This document shows positions 18,046-28,005 of a stretch of 64,000 nt of DNA, one piece after another. Position numbers and translations under genes: made by a program. Position 1 is the stretch's first letter; each line of letters opens with the position of its first letter. This stretch comes from VXNE01 sp965205735 (GTDB lineage Bacteria; Pseudomonadota; Gammaproteobacteria; Pseudomonadales; Azotimanducaceae): NCBI GenBank assembly GCA_965205735.1, contig OZ242179.1:3658001-3722000 (forward strand), read 5' to 3'. The notes below the pieces were generated by a model that was given only the letters and a program-made list of their open reading frames with translations, ran no database searches and was not told the origin of the DNA.

Positions 18046-20982
18046 TCAGAGGAGGTCCCAGTTGACCTCCAGGAAGAGCCGTTGGCCGCGGGCGTCGTAG
18101 CGCGTCAGATCGTAGGGCAGGCCTCCCCACGGGGTGGCCGGCGGGTCGGCGTCCAGAATGTTGCGACCGCCGCCGCGCAGCCTAATGCCGTTGTCGAAGC
18201 GATAGCTCACGGTAAGATCAACGGTAGTGTAAGGGTCCACTGTCATTTTCGGTCGAGGTCGGAACCGGGCTTCGCACCTGCCAACGACTGCGCGGCAGCT
18301 ACCGGTGCGATCATTCTCGTAGCTCGGCGTATAGCGCACGAACAGATCCCCAGTGTATTTGCCTGCCGTCCAGGCCAGCGACCCAACCAACCCGTACTCG
18401 TTGCTGCCCTGCGTGGTGCCTACGCGGTCAATGGGCGGCGATCCCGGGATGATCGTGAAATGCTCGTCGAGAACCTGCGTGTAGCTAAGTCTCGGCCTGA
18501 ACGTGCCAAGCGCATTCGTAAAGCTGTATTCCAGTTCGGTAGTGAGGATTTCACTGACTTTTTCGGAGAGATTGATATATCTCGCGAATGCCTTGATCGC
18601 ATTTCCATCCGCGTCGCGCTCTATGATCTGGGGCAGCTTGAACGCGACGTCCGGAGCACTGAAAAGCAGGTTGTAGGAGTACTCGATCTTGTCCGTGAAA
18701 TCGATATTTGACCAGTGCGCGGTCCAGATCAAGCCGGGCAGCGCATCGGGCGTCCACTCGAAACCCAATGAGTACGTATCTGAAGTTTCGGGGCGCAGGT
18801 CGTCCCCGACGCTGTAGATTACTGTCCTGCGAACCTGGCACCCGAAAGCGAGGCAGAGAGGACCGCCGGGGACATCATAGGGATCCTGCACGTAAACGGT
18901 GTCCTGGCGGGACTCCAAAATGTGAAATATCTCGCTGAACACCGGTGGGCGAAACGATTCCGACCAGGAGGCTTGAAATGCCAGGTTCTGCGTTGGCGCA
19001 TAGCGCAAGCCAATCCGCGGGCTGGTGTGGGTGTGCGTCAGAGTGACGATATTGGGCTCACCCTTGTGTACCCAGGTGCCGCTCTCGCGGACGCGCGTGA
19101 CGCCGCCATTGGCGCCGGTGGCGTCATAGCGGTCATAGCGCGCCTGCACATTCAGCAACAGCGAGTGCAGCCCCGGGCGGGCGTTGCCCGTACCAACGAT
19201 GGGGATAGCGAATTCGGCGAAAAACGCGGTGAGATCCACTGTGGGACTCTCTACGCCGAACAACACCTCCAGCCCCTTTGTCACGGTGCCCGATTCACCG
19301 TAGTAGTCTTCCTGCTCCAGGCGTATGCGTTTCTTGCGCATTTGCGTACCCGCCGCATAGCTGACCGGACCACCCGGCAACTCGAAGAGCTGTCCGCGCA
19401 GGAGTAACTCGGAGGTGTTCGTCTCGGTGGCGCCTCGATGCGGCCCTATCCACGGCGAGGCCAGCTCTCCGAGATGAGGACTTTGCTTCGAGCCGTCGCC
19501 GAACAGGTTGATCGCCACGGCGGGATCGGAACTGGCAAGCAATTCCAGTAACCGGGCTTTCGCCGGGTTGGCATTGGGCAAGAAGTTTGGCCGTATGTAC
19601 GAAACCTGCGAGCCGAGGTTCTCTGATTCCGAGCTTCCCACCTGGAGTTCCAACTGATGTTTGTGCGCGAAGTCCCAGATGAACCCGGCATTGATATTGC
19701 GCTGTTCGTTCGTGGATTCGTGGTAGGCGCCAGGCAACCCGCCGGCTTTAACCTCGGCGGTGGGCAAGTAGTTCACCCTGACGCCCTGGCCGAAGGGGTT
19801 GAAGGCATTGCTTGCCGGCACGTCGTAACTGCTCAGAACGGTTCGATATTCCTGGTAGGCCTCGTGCTCGGAGTAAAGAAGATCCACGAAGACCCGGAAG
19901 TCGTCGGAGAAGAAGTGCTCGGCAAATAGAGTCAACGAAGTATTGGTGGCATCCTCGCCATTTTGCGGCGGCACGTAATCGACAGCAATGATGTCGGTTG
20001 TGTAGTCGTCGGCGGTTGCGCCCTCGCCGCTGTGCCCCGCGCGAAGCTGAAGCGGGTCGCCACATGCCGCAGTGCCCCAAGAATAAGCACACAGCGTCCG
20101 TAGGACGCCCGGCTGGCCCGTCGCGGTATCGCGATCATCGAATTCCGGGCCGAACAGGCTGCGGTAGTCCTTGGTGGTCCAACCGGTCTTGGCGTTGACA
20201 ATCGGTTCTTGCGACGTCCGCTGCAGTGTCCCCGAGATCTGCCCACTTCCCCATCCGTAACCGCCTTGAATGTTGGCATTGGTCCTGTCGGCGCCGGTGG
20301 AGCTCACGTCCTGGCGGAGGCTCACGGTGGCGCCCGTGTAGTTCTTCTTGGTAATGAAGTTGATCACGCCGCCAATGGCGTCGGCGCCGTACACCGCCGA
20401 GCCACCGTCCAACTGAACGTCAACCCGTTCAATGGCCGAAAGCGGCACGTTCAAGAGGTTGGCGAAGCCCTCCTCGTCCCCGGCCCGGCCGGCGACGCGA
20501 CGCCCGTTTATCAGCACCAGCGTGTTGGCCGAGCCCAGGGCGCGCAAGTTGGCCGTGGAAGTGCCGAAACCCGTGATGACCTCAAAGAGAATAAGGCCGG
20601 TCAGGACGTTATCGACGTTCCTCAGATTCTTGTCCACATCGCTCGGAGCGAGAGCGGAGACGTCCAGAGCGCTGGTTTGCTACGTAATCGACGGATAGGT
20701 CCAGGGCAGGGTGCGCATCAGTTCCTCTACGCTCGACACGCCGCGAGCCGCGAAGTCGTCCGCGGTCAGGCTATAGACGACGGCCGTAGGGTCCCCCTCT
20801 TGCAGCCGTGAGCCGGTGACCGTGATGATTTCCACATCCTCCGACTGTTCTTGCTCTGCGACCGGCGCCGAATCGTCCTCGGCAGCCTCTTCTTCACCCG
20901 TATCGGCGTCCTGCGCGAGCGCTGTGGTTGCGAAAACCAGAGTCGCAACCGCCAGTTTGCGGCCTAACAATCTTGGGCACAT
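18046..20982 (-). pseudogene. TonB-dependent receptor interrupted by one in-frame amber codon
   Basis: A receptor of about 978 codons split only by a TAG at 20680-20682; both parts are in the same frame. The 5' part has a signal peptide starting at ATG 20982 (LAVATLVFATTALAQ, with GGGAGGGG upstream), an acidic linker, the TonB box EIITVTGSR and the start of the plug (VSSVEELMRTLP). After the stop the plug resumes with LGSANTLVLINGRRVAG, IERVDVQLDGGSAVYGADAIGGVINFITKK, then a full barrel to the C-terminus. Readthrough, a recent nonsense mutation or a sequencing error are all possible; no other damage is seen. It diverges from the TlpA-like gene. Confidence 0.85.
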
Positions 20983-21224
20983 AGGGACCCCTCCCCAGTA
21001 AAATGAGTCGAACCGACGCAATAGAGCAGTATAACAGGCGGGGTTGGTTTCACTTGGACGGATCGACGAGCTGCGGTGTCGTACTTCCAGCAGCAGTCGG
21101 CCTTGGCGGTGTATCCCTCTGTTATGCTCCGCGCAATCCACGAGCACATAGGGGTAGAGCCATCTTCGCTAACTTGGGATCTGGTGTTCATCGAGCACCT
21201 CCACATGGGTTGGGCAAGCGCCCC

Positions 21225-22400
21225 ATGGGGTTTTGGCGGTGGTCCGGCGGACTTTGCGTTTGGCTGGCGATGGCTTCAGCGTCAACCGTGGGCCTTGCTG
21301 CCGCCGCCGCGGACTACATCATCGTTGGCGACCTGGCCGACGCCGTCGACCAGGGCGAGGTCGTTCTCACGCGTTCCTCCGCTGTTTTGGGATCGAGCAC
21401 CGAGATTGCCCGGGCACCCATCGCCGAAGGGCGCTTTCGTCTAGCCGGCGAAATGTCTGACGACGACATGGGTCGCGTCATGCTCAGCGCCAAGGATGTC
21501 GAGGGCAACTCGAAGGGTAGCGTGCAGTTCATCCTCGAGCCGGGCGAGATCCGCGTCGGTCATGCAGGTCGGGTCGCCGGGCTGACGGCCGAAGGCGGGC
21601 CCTACAATCAACGCGTAGTCGCTGTCTGGCGGGATACCGAGGAATACCATCAGGTGCTCGATGACTATGCCAAGGTGATGGCCGCGAAGGCGGACCTCGA
21701 GGATGGCCCCGAACGCGAGACCCTCACCGAGGAGGCCATCCGGCTCTACAACGAGCTCAACCGAATTCGGCGCGACGCCCTGCGCGAGATAGCGATGTCG
21801 GACGACGATCCGTTTGCCAGCCTGTTCGCCATAGAGATGGGCGGGCTCGGCAGGACGGCTGCGCTCAGCCGTCTCGATCAGCTTCAGGCCGTTGCCAAGT
21901 TGCCCGCCACCGTCACCGCGCTGCGCGCACGAACCGAGACCGGCATTCGCATGTCCGAAACCGCGAAGACGGTGCAGATCGGCGCCAGGGTCAAGCGGTT
22001 CTCCGCAACAGGTCTCGACGGTGAGACCTACCGCCTGGACGACTTGCTGGCGGACAACCAGGCGGTCCTGATCGAATTCTGGGCATCCTGGTGCGGGCCC
22101 TGCCGTGCGGAGGTGCCTAACCTGAGAACCGCCGTGGAGCAGTACGATGAACGCGGTTTCGGTATCTTCGCCTTCTCGCTCGATGACAATCGCGAGGATT
22201 GGGAGGAGGCCTCCGTGGAAGACGAGATCGGTTGGATCAATACCTCTGACTTGAAAGCCTACGACAGCCCCGTTCCGGCCGAGTTCGGCGTCTTGGCCCT
22301 ACCGATGAACGTCCTGATAGATGGCGAGGGCGTCATCCTGGCCAGGAACATACGTGGCGAAGACTTATTGAACAAGCTGGCAGAGTTGCTTGACGCGTGA
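21225..22400 (+). CDS. TlpA-like thioredoxin with DUF4369-like N-terminal domain
   Basis: A 391-residue exported thiol-disulfide protein. ATG 21225 gives a signal peptide (GGLCVWLAMASASTVGLAA). Residues of about 27-130 form a beta-rich DUF4369-like domain, about 130-240 are helical, and the C-terminal thioredoxin fold contains WASWCGPCR near residue 287 and the cis-Pro segment LALPMNVLI. Such proteins reduce cysteines in the periplasm. The upstream open frame to 21003 is untypical sequence and is left out. It shares a 240-base divergent intergenic region with the interrupted TonB receptor. Confidence 0.88.
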   Translation: MGFWRWSGGLCVWLAMASASTVGLAAAAADYIIVGDLADAVDQGEVVLTRSSAVLGSSTEIARAPIAEGRFRLAGEMSDDDMGRVMLSAKDVEGNSKGSVQFILEPGEIRVGHAGRVAGLTAEGGPYNQRVVAVWRDTEEYHQVLDDYAKVMAAKADLEDGPERETLTEEAIRLYNELNRIRRDALREIAMSDDDPFASLFAIEMGGLGRTAALSRLDQLQAVAKLPATVTALRARTETGIRMSETAKTVQIGARVKRFSATGLDGETYRLDDLLADNQAVLIEFWASWCGPCRAEVPNLRTAVEQYDERGFGIFAFSLDDNREDWEEASVEDEIGWINTSDLKAYDSPVPAEFGVLALPMNVLIDGEGVILARNIRGEDLLNKLAELLDA

Positions 22401-22714
22401 TCGTGCAAGCGGTCGCTGACTACCGGCGGCGGTGCCCCGTCCCCAGCCTCGATGCGCATGCTTTTCCGATAACCGTGCCTCCAGGGCTGTCCACAACTAA
22501 CCCGGTGGCAATAGCGCCGTAGCGTTACCCACCCCTGGCGGACGCGGCCGGATCTTTCGCCGTCGGGGACCCCGCGGCGCGCGACTCGGCGGTAGTATTG
22601 CGGTATGGAACTGCCCCTCGGTCCTCGCCTGACGGCTCGGCCTTCGGCCCGACCGGGCCGTCGATCACGGCACGAGCGCCGCCGACCACTTCGCTCCCGG
22701 ACGCTGCCCGTTCC
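22401..22714. other. Intergenic region before polB
   Basis: About 310 bases with no credible gene. The polB frame is open upstream to 22598, but that part (Pro/Ser/Thr-rich) has no counterpart in Pol II proteins and is treated as leader. No terminator or promoter could be picked with confidence. Confidence 0.4.
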
Positions 22715-25036
22715 ATGAAAGTACGCGGCTTCGTCATGCAGGCGAGCTACCGGATCCGTGAACGCGTACCTGTCGTGCATCTGTTCGGTCGTCTCGAACA
22801 GGGCGGCACTTTCCTCGTGCGCGATCATCGCAGGACGCCGAGCTTTTACGTGGCGGCGGCGGATGCCCAGCGAGCGCGCGAACTCGGCGCGACGCGTCAA
22901 TGCCCGACGCCAAAGAGAACGTTCGCGGGCGCTCGCGTCACGCGCATCGATGTCCAGACGCCGCCCGACGCGCCGGTCCTGCGCGACCGCCTGCACGAAC
23001 AGGGCATCGACACCTTCGAGGCGGATGTCCGTTTCGCCGTGCGTTACCTCATCGACCACAACATCCGGGGCGGTCTCGAGATCGACGGGCGCGCCGAGCG
23101 CGGCGAAGGCGCGGACTGGGTGTTCGACGATCCGGAGATCGCGCCGGCGGAGGTGGAGGTCGAGCCGAGGATCCTGTCGTTCGATATAGAAACCGACCCC
23201 ACGGCGCGCAGATTGCTGGCCATTTCGCTATACGGTCGCGGCATCGACGAGGTCTACATCGTCGATTCGAGCGGCCGCGAAATGCCGGAACGCGCGCGTG
23301 CCTGTGTCGACGAAGCCGCGGCCCTGGCGGCATTTTGCCAGCGCGTGGCCGAGATCGACCCGGACATACTCACGGGATGGAACGTGGTCGATTTCGACCT
23401 GCGCGTCTTGTCGCGTATCGCGGCGCGCGTGCGGCAACCCCTGCACCTTGGTCGCGAACCGGGCGCCGTGAGAATCCGTCCCGCGCGCGGCTACTTCGGC
23501 AGCGGCCAGGCGTCGATCCCGGGACGCGTCGTGCTCGACGGCATGGACCTGGTGCGCGGCGCGTTCGCCCGCTTCGACGACTACTCGCTCGACGCGGTCT
23601 CCCGCGCGGTCCTGGGAGAAGGCAAGGCGGTTGAGGGCGATGTCCGCGACCGCGCGGGAGAAATCATCCGTCGCTACCGGACCGACCTGCCGGGATTCGC
23701 GCTATACGCCCGCACGGATGCGCGCCTCGCCCTCGGGATCATCGAAAAGATGCGGTTGATCCCGCTGGCGCTCGCTCGCAGCCGGCTAACCGGCATGCAG
23801 CCCGATCGCGTGTCCGCAAGCATCGCTTCGTTCGACTTCGTCTACCTGGCGGAACTCCACAAGCGGGATATCGTTGCGCCCACCGTGCGTTCGGGAGACG
23901 CGCGCGTCTCGGCCTCTCAAACGGGCGGCCATGTCCTGGAGCCGACCACCGGCTTTCACAGAAACGTTTGGGTGTTCGACTTCAAGAGCCTGTATCCGAG
24001 CGTGATGCGCACGTTCAATATCGATCCGCTCGCGTTCGTCGCCGGCGTCGATGACGGCGAAGATGTGATCCGCACGACCACCGGTGCTGCGTTTCGTCGT
24101 GGCGACGCGATCCTGCCGGGAATGCTCGATCGCCTGGCGGAAGCTCGCGACGCAGCGAAACGCGCGGACGACGACATCGCTTCGCAGGCGATCAAGATTC
24201 TCATGAACTCGTTCTACGGCGTGCTCGGGACGCCCGCCTGTCGTTTCCATAACCCCGCCATCGCGAACGCCATCACGGGGCAGAGCCGACACTTCCTGTT
24301 GTGGTCCAAGGCCTGGTTCGAAGAGAAGGGTTTCGATGTGCTCTACGGCGACACCGACAGCTTGTTCGTTCTTTCCGGCTTCGCCGACCCGCAGGGGGCG
24401 CACGCTCGGGGCGAGGACCTCCTGCGGAAGATCAACGGCGCGATTGCGCGCTATGTGCGTGAAGAGTGGGGCGTTGAGAGCCGGCTGGAACTGGAGTTCG
24501 AGAAGCTGTACACGCGGTTGTTCCTGCCGTCGGTGCGGCACGGTTCCGCCGGCGCGCGCAAGCGATATACCGGGGTGCCCTACGGCGGCGACGCGGTGGA
24601 GTTCGTCGGCATGGAAGTCGTGCGACGAGACTGGACCGATCTGGCGAAGACAGTGCAGCGGGAACTGTACGCGCGGCTGTTTGCCGATGCGCCAGTCGAT
24701 GATTATCTGGCGCAAGTCGTGCGCGACGTGCGGTCCGGCGGCTTTGACGACGCCCTGGTCTACCGCAAGGGACTTCGCAAGGCCTTGACGTCCTACACCG
24801 CGAACACGCCGCCGCATGTCGCGGCGGCGCGCAAGGCGCGTTCGGACCCCGGACGCCTGATTTCATACGTCATGACCACGAGCGGACCGGAACCGCTCGA
24901 CAACGTCACCGCCGAACTGGACCGCGAGCACTATGTGCAGAAGCAGGTGCGCCCGGTGGCCGAACCCGTACTGGATACGTTTGGATTGTCGTTCGAGCAG
25001 GCCATCGGCGACGACACGCAACTGGAACTGTTCTGA
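22715..25036 (+). CDS. polB: DNA polymerase II (family B)
   Basis: A 773-residue B-family polymerase, close to the 783 of E. coli Pol II. Exonuclease motifs: Exo I FDIETDP (about 150), Exo II GWNVVDFDL, Exo III YARTDARLAL. Polymerase motifs: A DFKSLYPSVMR (about 423), B KILMNSFYGVLG (about 491), C YGDTDS (about 543), then KKRYTG-like RKRYTGVPYG. All catalytic acids are present, so it should be active with proofreading. ATG 22715 is chosen because GFVMQASY fits the family N-terminus. Pol II acts in SOS repair and translesion synthesis; no LexA box was identified. It has no operon partners. Confidence 0.95.
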   Translation: MKVRGFVMQASYRIRERVPVVHLFGRLEQGGTFLVRDHRRTPSFYVAAADAQRARELGATRQCPTPKRTFAGARVTRIDVQTPPDAPVLRDRLHEQGIDTFEADVRFAVRYLIDHNIRGGLEIDGRAERGEGADWVFDDPEIAPAEVEVEPRILSFDIETDPTARRLLAISLYGRGIDEVYIVDSSGREMPERARACVDEAAALAAFCQRVAEIDPDILTGWNVVDFDLRVLSRIAARVRQPLHLGREPGAVRIRPARGYFGSGQASIPGRVVLDGMDLVRGAFARFDDYSLDAVSRAVLGEGKAVEGDVRDRAGEIIRRYRTDLPGFALYARTDARLALGIIEKMRLIPLALARSRLTGMQPDRVSASIASFDFVYLAELHKRDIVAPTVRSGDARVSASQTGGHVLEPTTGFHRNVWVFDFKSLYPSVMRTFNIDPLAFVAGVDDGEDVIRTTTGAAFRRGDAILPGMLDRLAEARDAAKRADDDIASQAIKILMNSFYGVLGTPACRFHNPAIANAITGQSRHFLLWSKAWFEEKGFDVLYGDTDSLFVLSGFADPQGAHARGEDLLRKINGAIARYVREEWGVESRLELEFEKLYTRLFLPSVRHGSAGARKRYTGVPYGGDAVEFVGMEVVRRDWTDLAKTVQRELYARLFADAPVDDYLAQVVRDVRSGGFDDALVYRKGLRKALTSYTANTPPHVAAARKARSDPGRLISYVMTTSGPEPLDNVTAELDREHYVQKQVRPVAEPVLDTFGLSFEQAIGDDTQLELF

Positions 25037-25038
25037 GC

Positions 25039-25084
25039 GGTGGGCTTGGGCGGGGGCAAAGCACGGCCCCCGTTAGGGGGACGG
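25039..25084. repeat. G-rich dispersed repeat, copy 1
   Basis: Begins GGTGGGCTTGGGCGGGGG three bases after the polB stop and continues with AAAGCACGGC and a small hairpin CCCCC-GTTA-GGGGG. A closely similar sequence is at 62303-62347 after thrB. Both copies lie just downstream of a gene in the same orientation, which would suit a transcription-ending or extragenic repeat role. Confidence 0.65.
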
Positions 25085-25172
25085 GCTTTGTGGCACTGGG
25101 CTTGGGCCTGGCGCTGGACTCGCTCGTCATAAAGCGCGAAAGTTGGATCCTGACCGGGACGATACAAGAACC

Positions 25173-26024
25173 ATGCGGACACTGACTTCGGAACAACGCC
25201 GCCAATGGGCAACGGATGGTTACCTGCACCTCGAAGGCGTGCTCGACGCCGACCAGGTGGCGTTCTTTTCGAGCGAGATGGACCGGATCCGCACGGTGCC
25301 GGGATGGGAACCGGACCGCAACCCGGAGTTGCCCATCGGCCACTACGCCTGGCTGGACCACGCCGCGGACCTGGACCCGTCCGGTTTCATGGACCGGCGC
25401 GATCTCCTGACATACAACCAGGCATTCATCGACTTGATCGACCGTTCGCCGGTGTTCGACTACATCGTCGATGTCATGGGTCCGTACATTCTCCTCAGCA
25501 TGACCCAGGCCGTCGCTCGGGCCGCCTCGGAGAGCTTCGCGGGATACACCCATACCGACGGCGGCGAGTCGCTGCGCAGGACGCGCGTCGGCGAGTCAAG
25601 TCCGCCTATCGCCATGAAGGCGATGTACCTGCTGACCGATGTGACCGGAGAGAACTGCGGCAACCTGACGGTGTTTCCGGGCAGCCACTTGCGCCAGATC
25701 CCCTACGAAGGCGAGCGCAAGATCACGCCCTATTCGCCCGGCGCCGCCCAGCTCACGGGCAAGGCGGGTGACGTCTACCTTTTCCCGCACGCGTTGTGGC
25801 ACGGCCCCGCGCGCAACGAATCCGGCCGCGCCCGCAAGTGCCTGCTGTACAACTATTGCCAGCTCTGGGTGCGGTGCTACGACTTCGATGCCATTCCCGA
25901 TATCTCCCAGCGCTGCACGCCGCGCCAGCGGCGGCTGCTGGGCGATCTCGGCTACGATTTCCGCCCCGGGTCGTATTTCTACGTCCCGAAGGACCAGGTC
26001 GAGGTGATTCGGGAGACGGGTTGA
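25173..26024 (+). CDS. Phytanoyl-CoA dioxygenase (PhyH) family protein
   Basis: A 283-residue Fe(II)/2-oxoglutarate-dependent dioxygenase. The HxD pair of the iron site is in YTHTDGG (about 130), and the distal His with the 2-oxoglutarate Arg lies in PHALWHGPARNESGRAR (about 206-222). NLTVFPGSHL is the family's GSH-containing segment. ATG 25173 is preferred to TTG 25143. PhyH proteins hydroxylate lipids or small secondary metabolites; no neighbour identifies the substrate. Confidence 0.88.
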   Translation: MRTLTSEQRRQWATDGYLHLEGVLDADQVAFFSSEMDRIRTVPGWEPDRNPELPIGHYAWLDHAADLDPSGFMDRRDLLTYNQAFIDLIDRSPVFDYIVDVMGPYILLSMTQAVARAASESFAGYTHTDGGESLRRTRVGESSPPIAMKAMYLLTDVTGENCGNLTVFPGSHLRQIPYEGERKITPYSPGAAQLTGKAGDVYLFPHALWHGPARNESGRARKCLLYNYCQLWVRCYDFDAIPDISQRCTPRQRRLLGDLGYDFRPGSYFYVPKDQVEVIRETG

Positions 26025-26054
26025 TTCGCCGAAACCGAAATAGGAGCCACGTTC

Positions 26055-26888
26055 ATGAAAGTTCTCCGCAGTAGTTTGTATGTTGCGCTGGCGCTCCTGG
26101 TCAGCGTCTTCAGCGCTGACGAGACGCCTGCGTCGGGCCCGCCCCCGGACGCGGACGTGCAACCGGCAGGCGCAGAACTTTGCATCGGTATGGGGCCGCA
26201 AACGCCGCGCGATATCAGCAACACGTTCGGCTTGAACAGAGAGGCGTTCCCGTTGGCGCCACCAGCCGGCGAAATGAATCTTTGCAACATTCACACGCAC
26301 ACCAATGCCGAACACAGGGGTCCGGGGTTCAGTATCTTCCTCAATGCCGATGATGACGGTGGATTTGCCTGCAACGAGACGCCGGATCTCAGTGAGGCTG
26401 AACTTGCGCCGGCACCGGGCGCCTACCAGGGTGTGGAACCCGGGGACACGATCGAAACGCATTGGGTTCACACGTCCTGCGAAGCAACGCCTGGCGAAGG
26501 ACTCGGCGCCTGCGTCCCGGAAGCCTGCAGCGACCCCCTGTTGCGCGTGGAAGCGCAGGTATTTCTCGTCGTCAACGATCCGGATGCGCTGGATTTCACC
26601 ACGATGACGTATGGCGGCAACATTGTCGATGGTCGGCATCAGGCGGAGGCGATTCCGTCGACGACAGGCGAGCCGGTGTTGTTTCGCGGCTCAACGACCG
26701 GGCCGTCATACGATCAAACCAAATGTTCGGAAGGCAGGGTGACGTGGAACGTGCGACCACGGTGCGCAAAGCTCGACATCAACTCCTTGCACCGCTGGGC
26801 GGAGCAAGGAAATGTCTTCAACGAAACACGATCGCACGGTGTTCGGCAGTTGGTTACCGCCCCGGAGTTGCTTTCGCCGATCGACTGA
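26055..26888 (+). CDS. Delta-class carbonic anhydrase-like secreted protein
   Basis: A 277-residue exported protein with AGGAG before the ATG and a signal peptide over residues 1-20. GPQTPRDI (about 47-54) followed by LCNIHTHTNAEHRG (about 76-89) matches the delta/CA_like carbonic anhydrase signature, with His80 and His82 as likely zinc ligands and Glu86-His87 nearby. A further His pair in ETHWVH (136, 139) could give the third ligand. Seven or so cysteines suggest disulfides in the periplasm. The family hydrates CO2 in diatoms and bacteria; activity here is inferred. Confidence 0.72.
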   Translation: MKVLRSSLYVALALLVSVFSADETPASGPPPDADVQPAGAELCIGMGPQTPRDISNTFGLNREAFPLAPPAGEMNLCNIHTHTNAEHRGPGFSIFLNADDDGGFACNETPDLSEAELAPAPGAYQGVEPGDTIETHWVHTSCEATPGEGLGACVPEACSDPLLRVEAQVFLVVNDPDALDFTTMTYGGNIVDGRHQAEAIPSTTGEPVLFRGSTTGPSYDQTKCSEGRVTWNVRPRCAKLDINSLHRWAEQGNVFNETRSHGVRQLVTAPELLSPID

Positions 26889-26934
26889 TCCGGCGGTAGG
26901 GGCGTGCCCAAGGCTCGGGGGTCCAGGCCGTTCG

Positions 26935-28005
26935 CTATTGTTCGAAGGTGGCGCTCTTGACCAGGGCGTAGACACTCTGGCCGACGGTCAACCCGAGATC
27001 GTCCGCCGCTGCGCGAGTGATGCGTGACCGCAGATGCTGATCGCCGATCTCGACCAGGGCTTCGGCAAACGGCGAGTCTTCTTCACTGACCAGATCGATC
27101 AGAGTGCCGGAAAGGATGTTGCGAATGCTCAAGGCCTGCGGTCGGATTGTCGCCAGGGCGACATCGCGCGCGCGGATCCGCACCGGCGCGAAGTCGCCCG
27201 CGACCAACCGCGTCGACATGGGCATGACAATGCGTTGTTCGCCAACATCCAGAATCGTGAGGTGGTACTGCGTGTCGTGTTCCACTACCCGCGCCCGCAC
27301 CAGCGCGCCAGCTTCAAACCGGCCGGTGATGGATTGAATGTCAAGGCGTTCCAGGATTTCCTTCGTAGCGCCGAAGGCGCGTACGCGGCCTTCGGCCAGC
27401 ACCAGGGTGCGTTCCGCCAGCAGGGCAACTTCGTCGACGGCGTGGCTGACGTACAGCATCGGCACGGACAGGGTTTCGAGGTATGACAGGATGTCCCCCT
27501 TGCGTTCCGTGTCGAGGGCGGCCAACGGTTCGTCCAACAGCAGGAGGCCGGCATTCGTCAGCAGGCTGCGCGCGAGCGCTACGCGCTGCCGCTCGCCGCC
27601 GGATAAGGCGGCCACGCGGCGGGAGAGCAGGGATCCGAGGTCGAACGCGGCGACGACCTCGTCGACTGTCGCGCCGCCGTGGCGAGCACGTCGCGCGGCG
27701 TAGCGGAGATTTCCGCCAACGGGAAGATGGTCGAACAGTCGCGCGTCCTGGAACACGCAACCGACAGAACGCCGATGGGGCGGCACGTCGATGCGGCGGG
27801 AACTGTCGAGCCACCGTTCTCCTCGCAATGCGATGCGGCCGCGCGCGCTTTCGAACCCGGCAATCGTTCGCAGCAGCGTGGTCTTGCCGCCGCCGCTTGG
27901 CCCGAACACGGCCGTGATGCCGTCCAGAGGCAGGGCGACGGTCGCCTCGAGATCGAATGCGCCCAGTTGCGCCTGGATGTCCAGTTCGAGGGTTTCAGAT
28001 GGCAT
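26935..28005 (-). CDS. modC: Molybdate ABC transporter ATP-binding protein
   Basis: A 356-residue ATPase. Walker A GPSGGGKTT is near 35, the signature LSGGERQR near 128, Walker B LLLLDEPLAALD near 150, the H-loop YVSHAVDE. The C-terminal 65 residues (ILSGTLIDLV to ALVKSATF) form a TOBE/Mop molybdate-binding domain, which separates ModC from other importers. ATG 28005 overlaps the modB stop by 11 bases. Last gene of modABC on the minus strand. Confidence 0.95.
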   Translation of the reverse strand: MPSETLELDIQAQLGAFDLEATVALPLDGITAVFGPSGGGKTTLLRTIAGFESARGRIALRGERWLDSSRRIDVPPHRRSVGCVFQDARLFDHLPVGGNLRYAARRARHGGATVDEVVAAFDLGSLLSRRVAALSGGERQRVALARSLLTNAGLLLLDEPLAALDTERKGDILSYLETLSVPMLYVSHAVDEVALLAERTLVLAEGRVRAFGATKEILERLDIQSITGRFEAGALVRARVVEHDTQYHLTILDVGEQRIVMPMSTRLVAGDFAPVRIRARDVALATIRPQALSIRNILSGTLIDLVSEEDSPFAEALVEIGDQHLRSRITRAAADDLGLTVGQSVYALVKSATFEQ

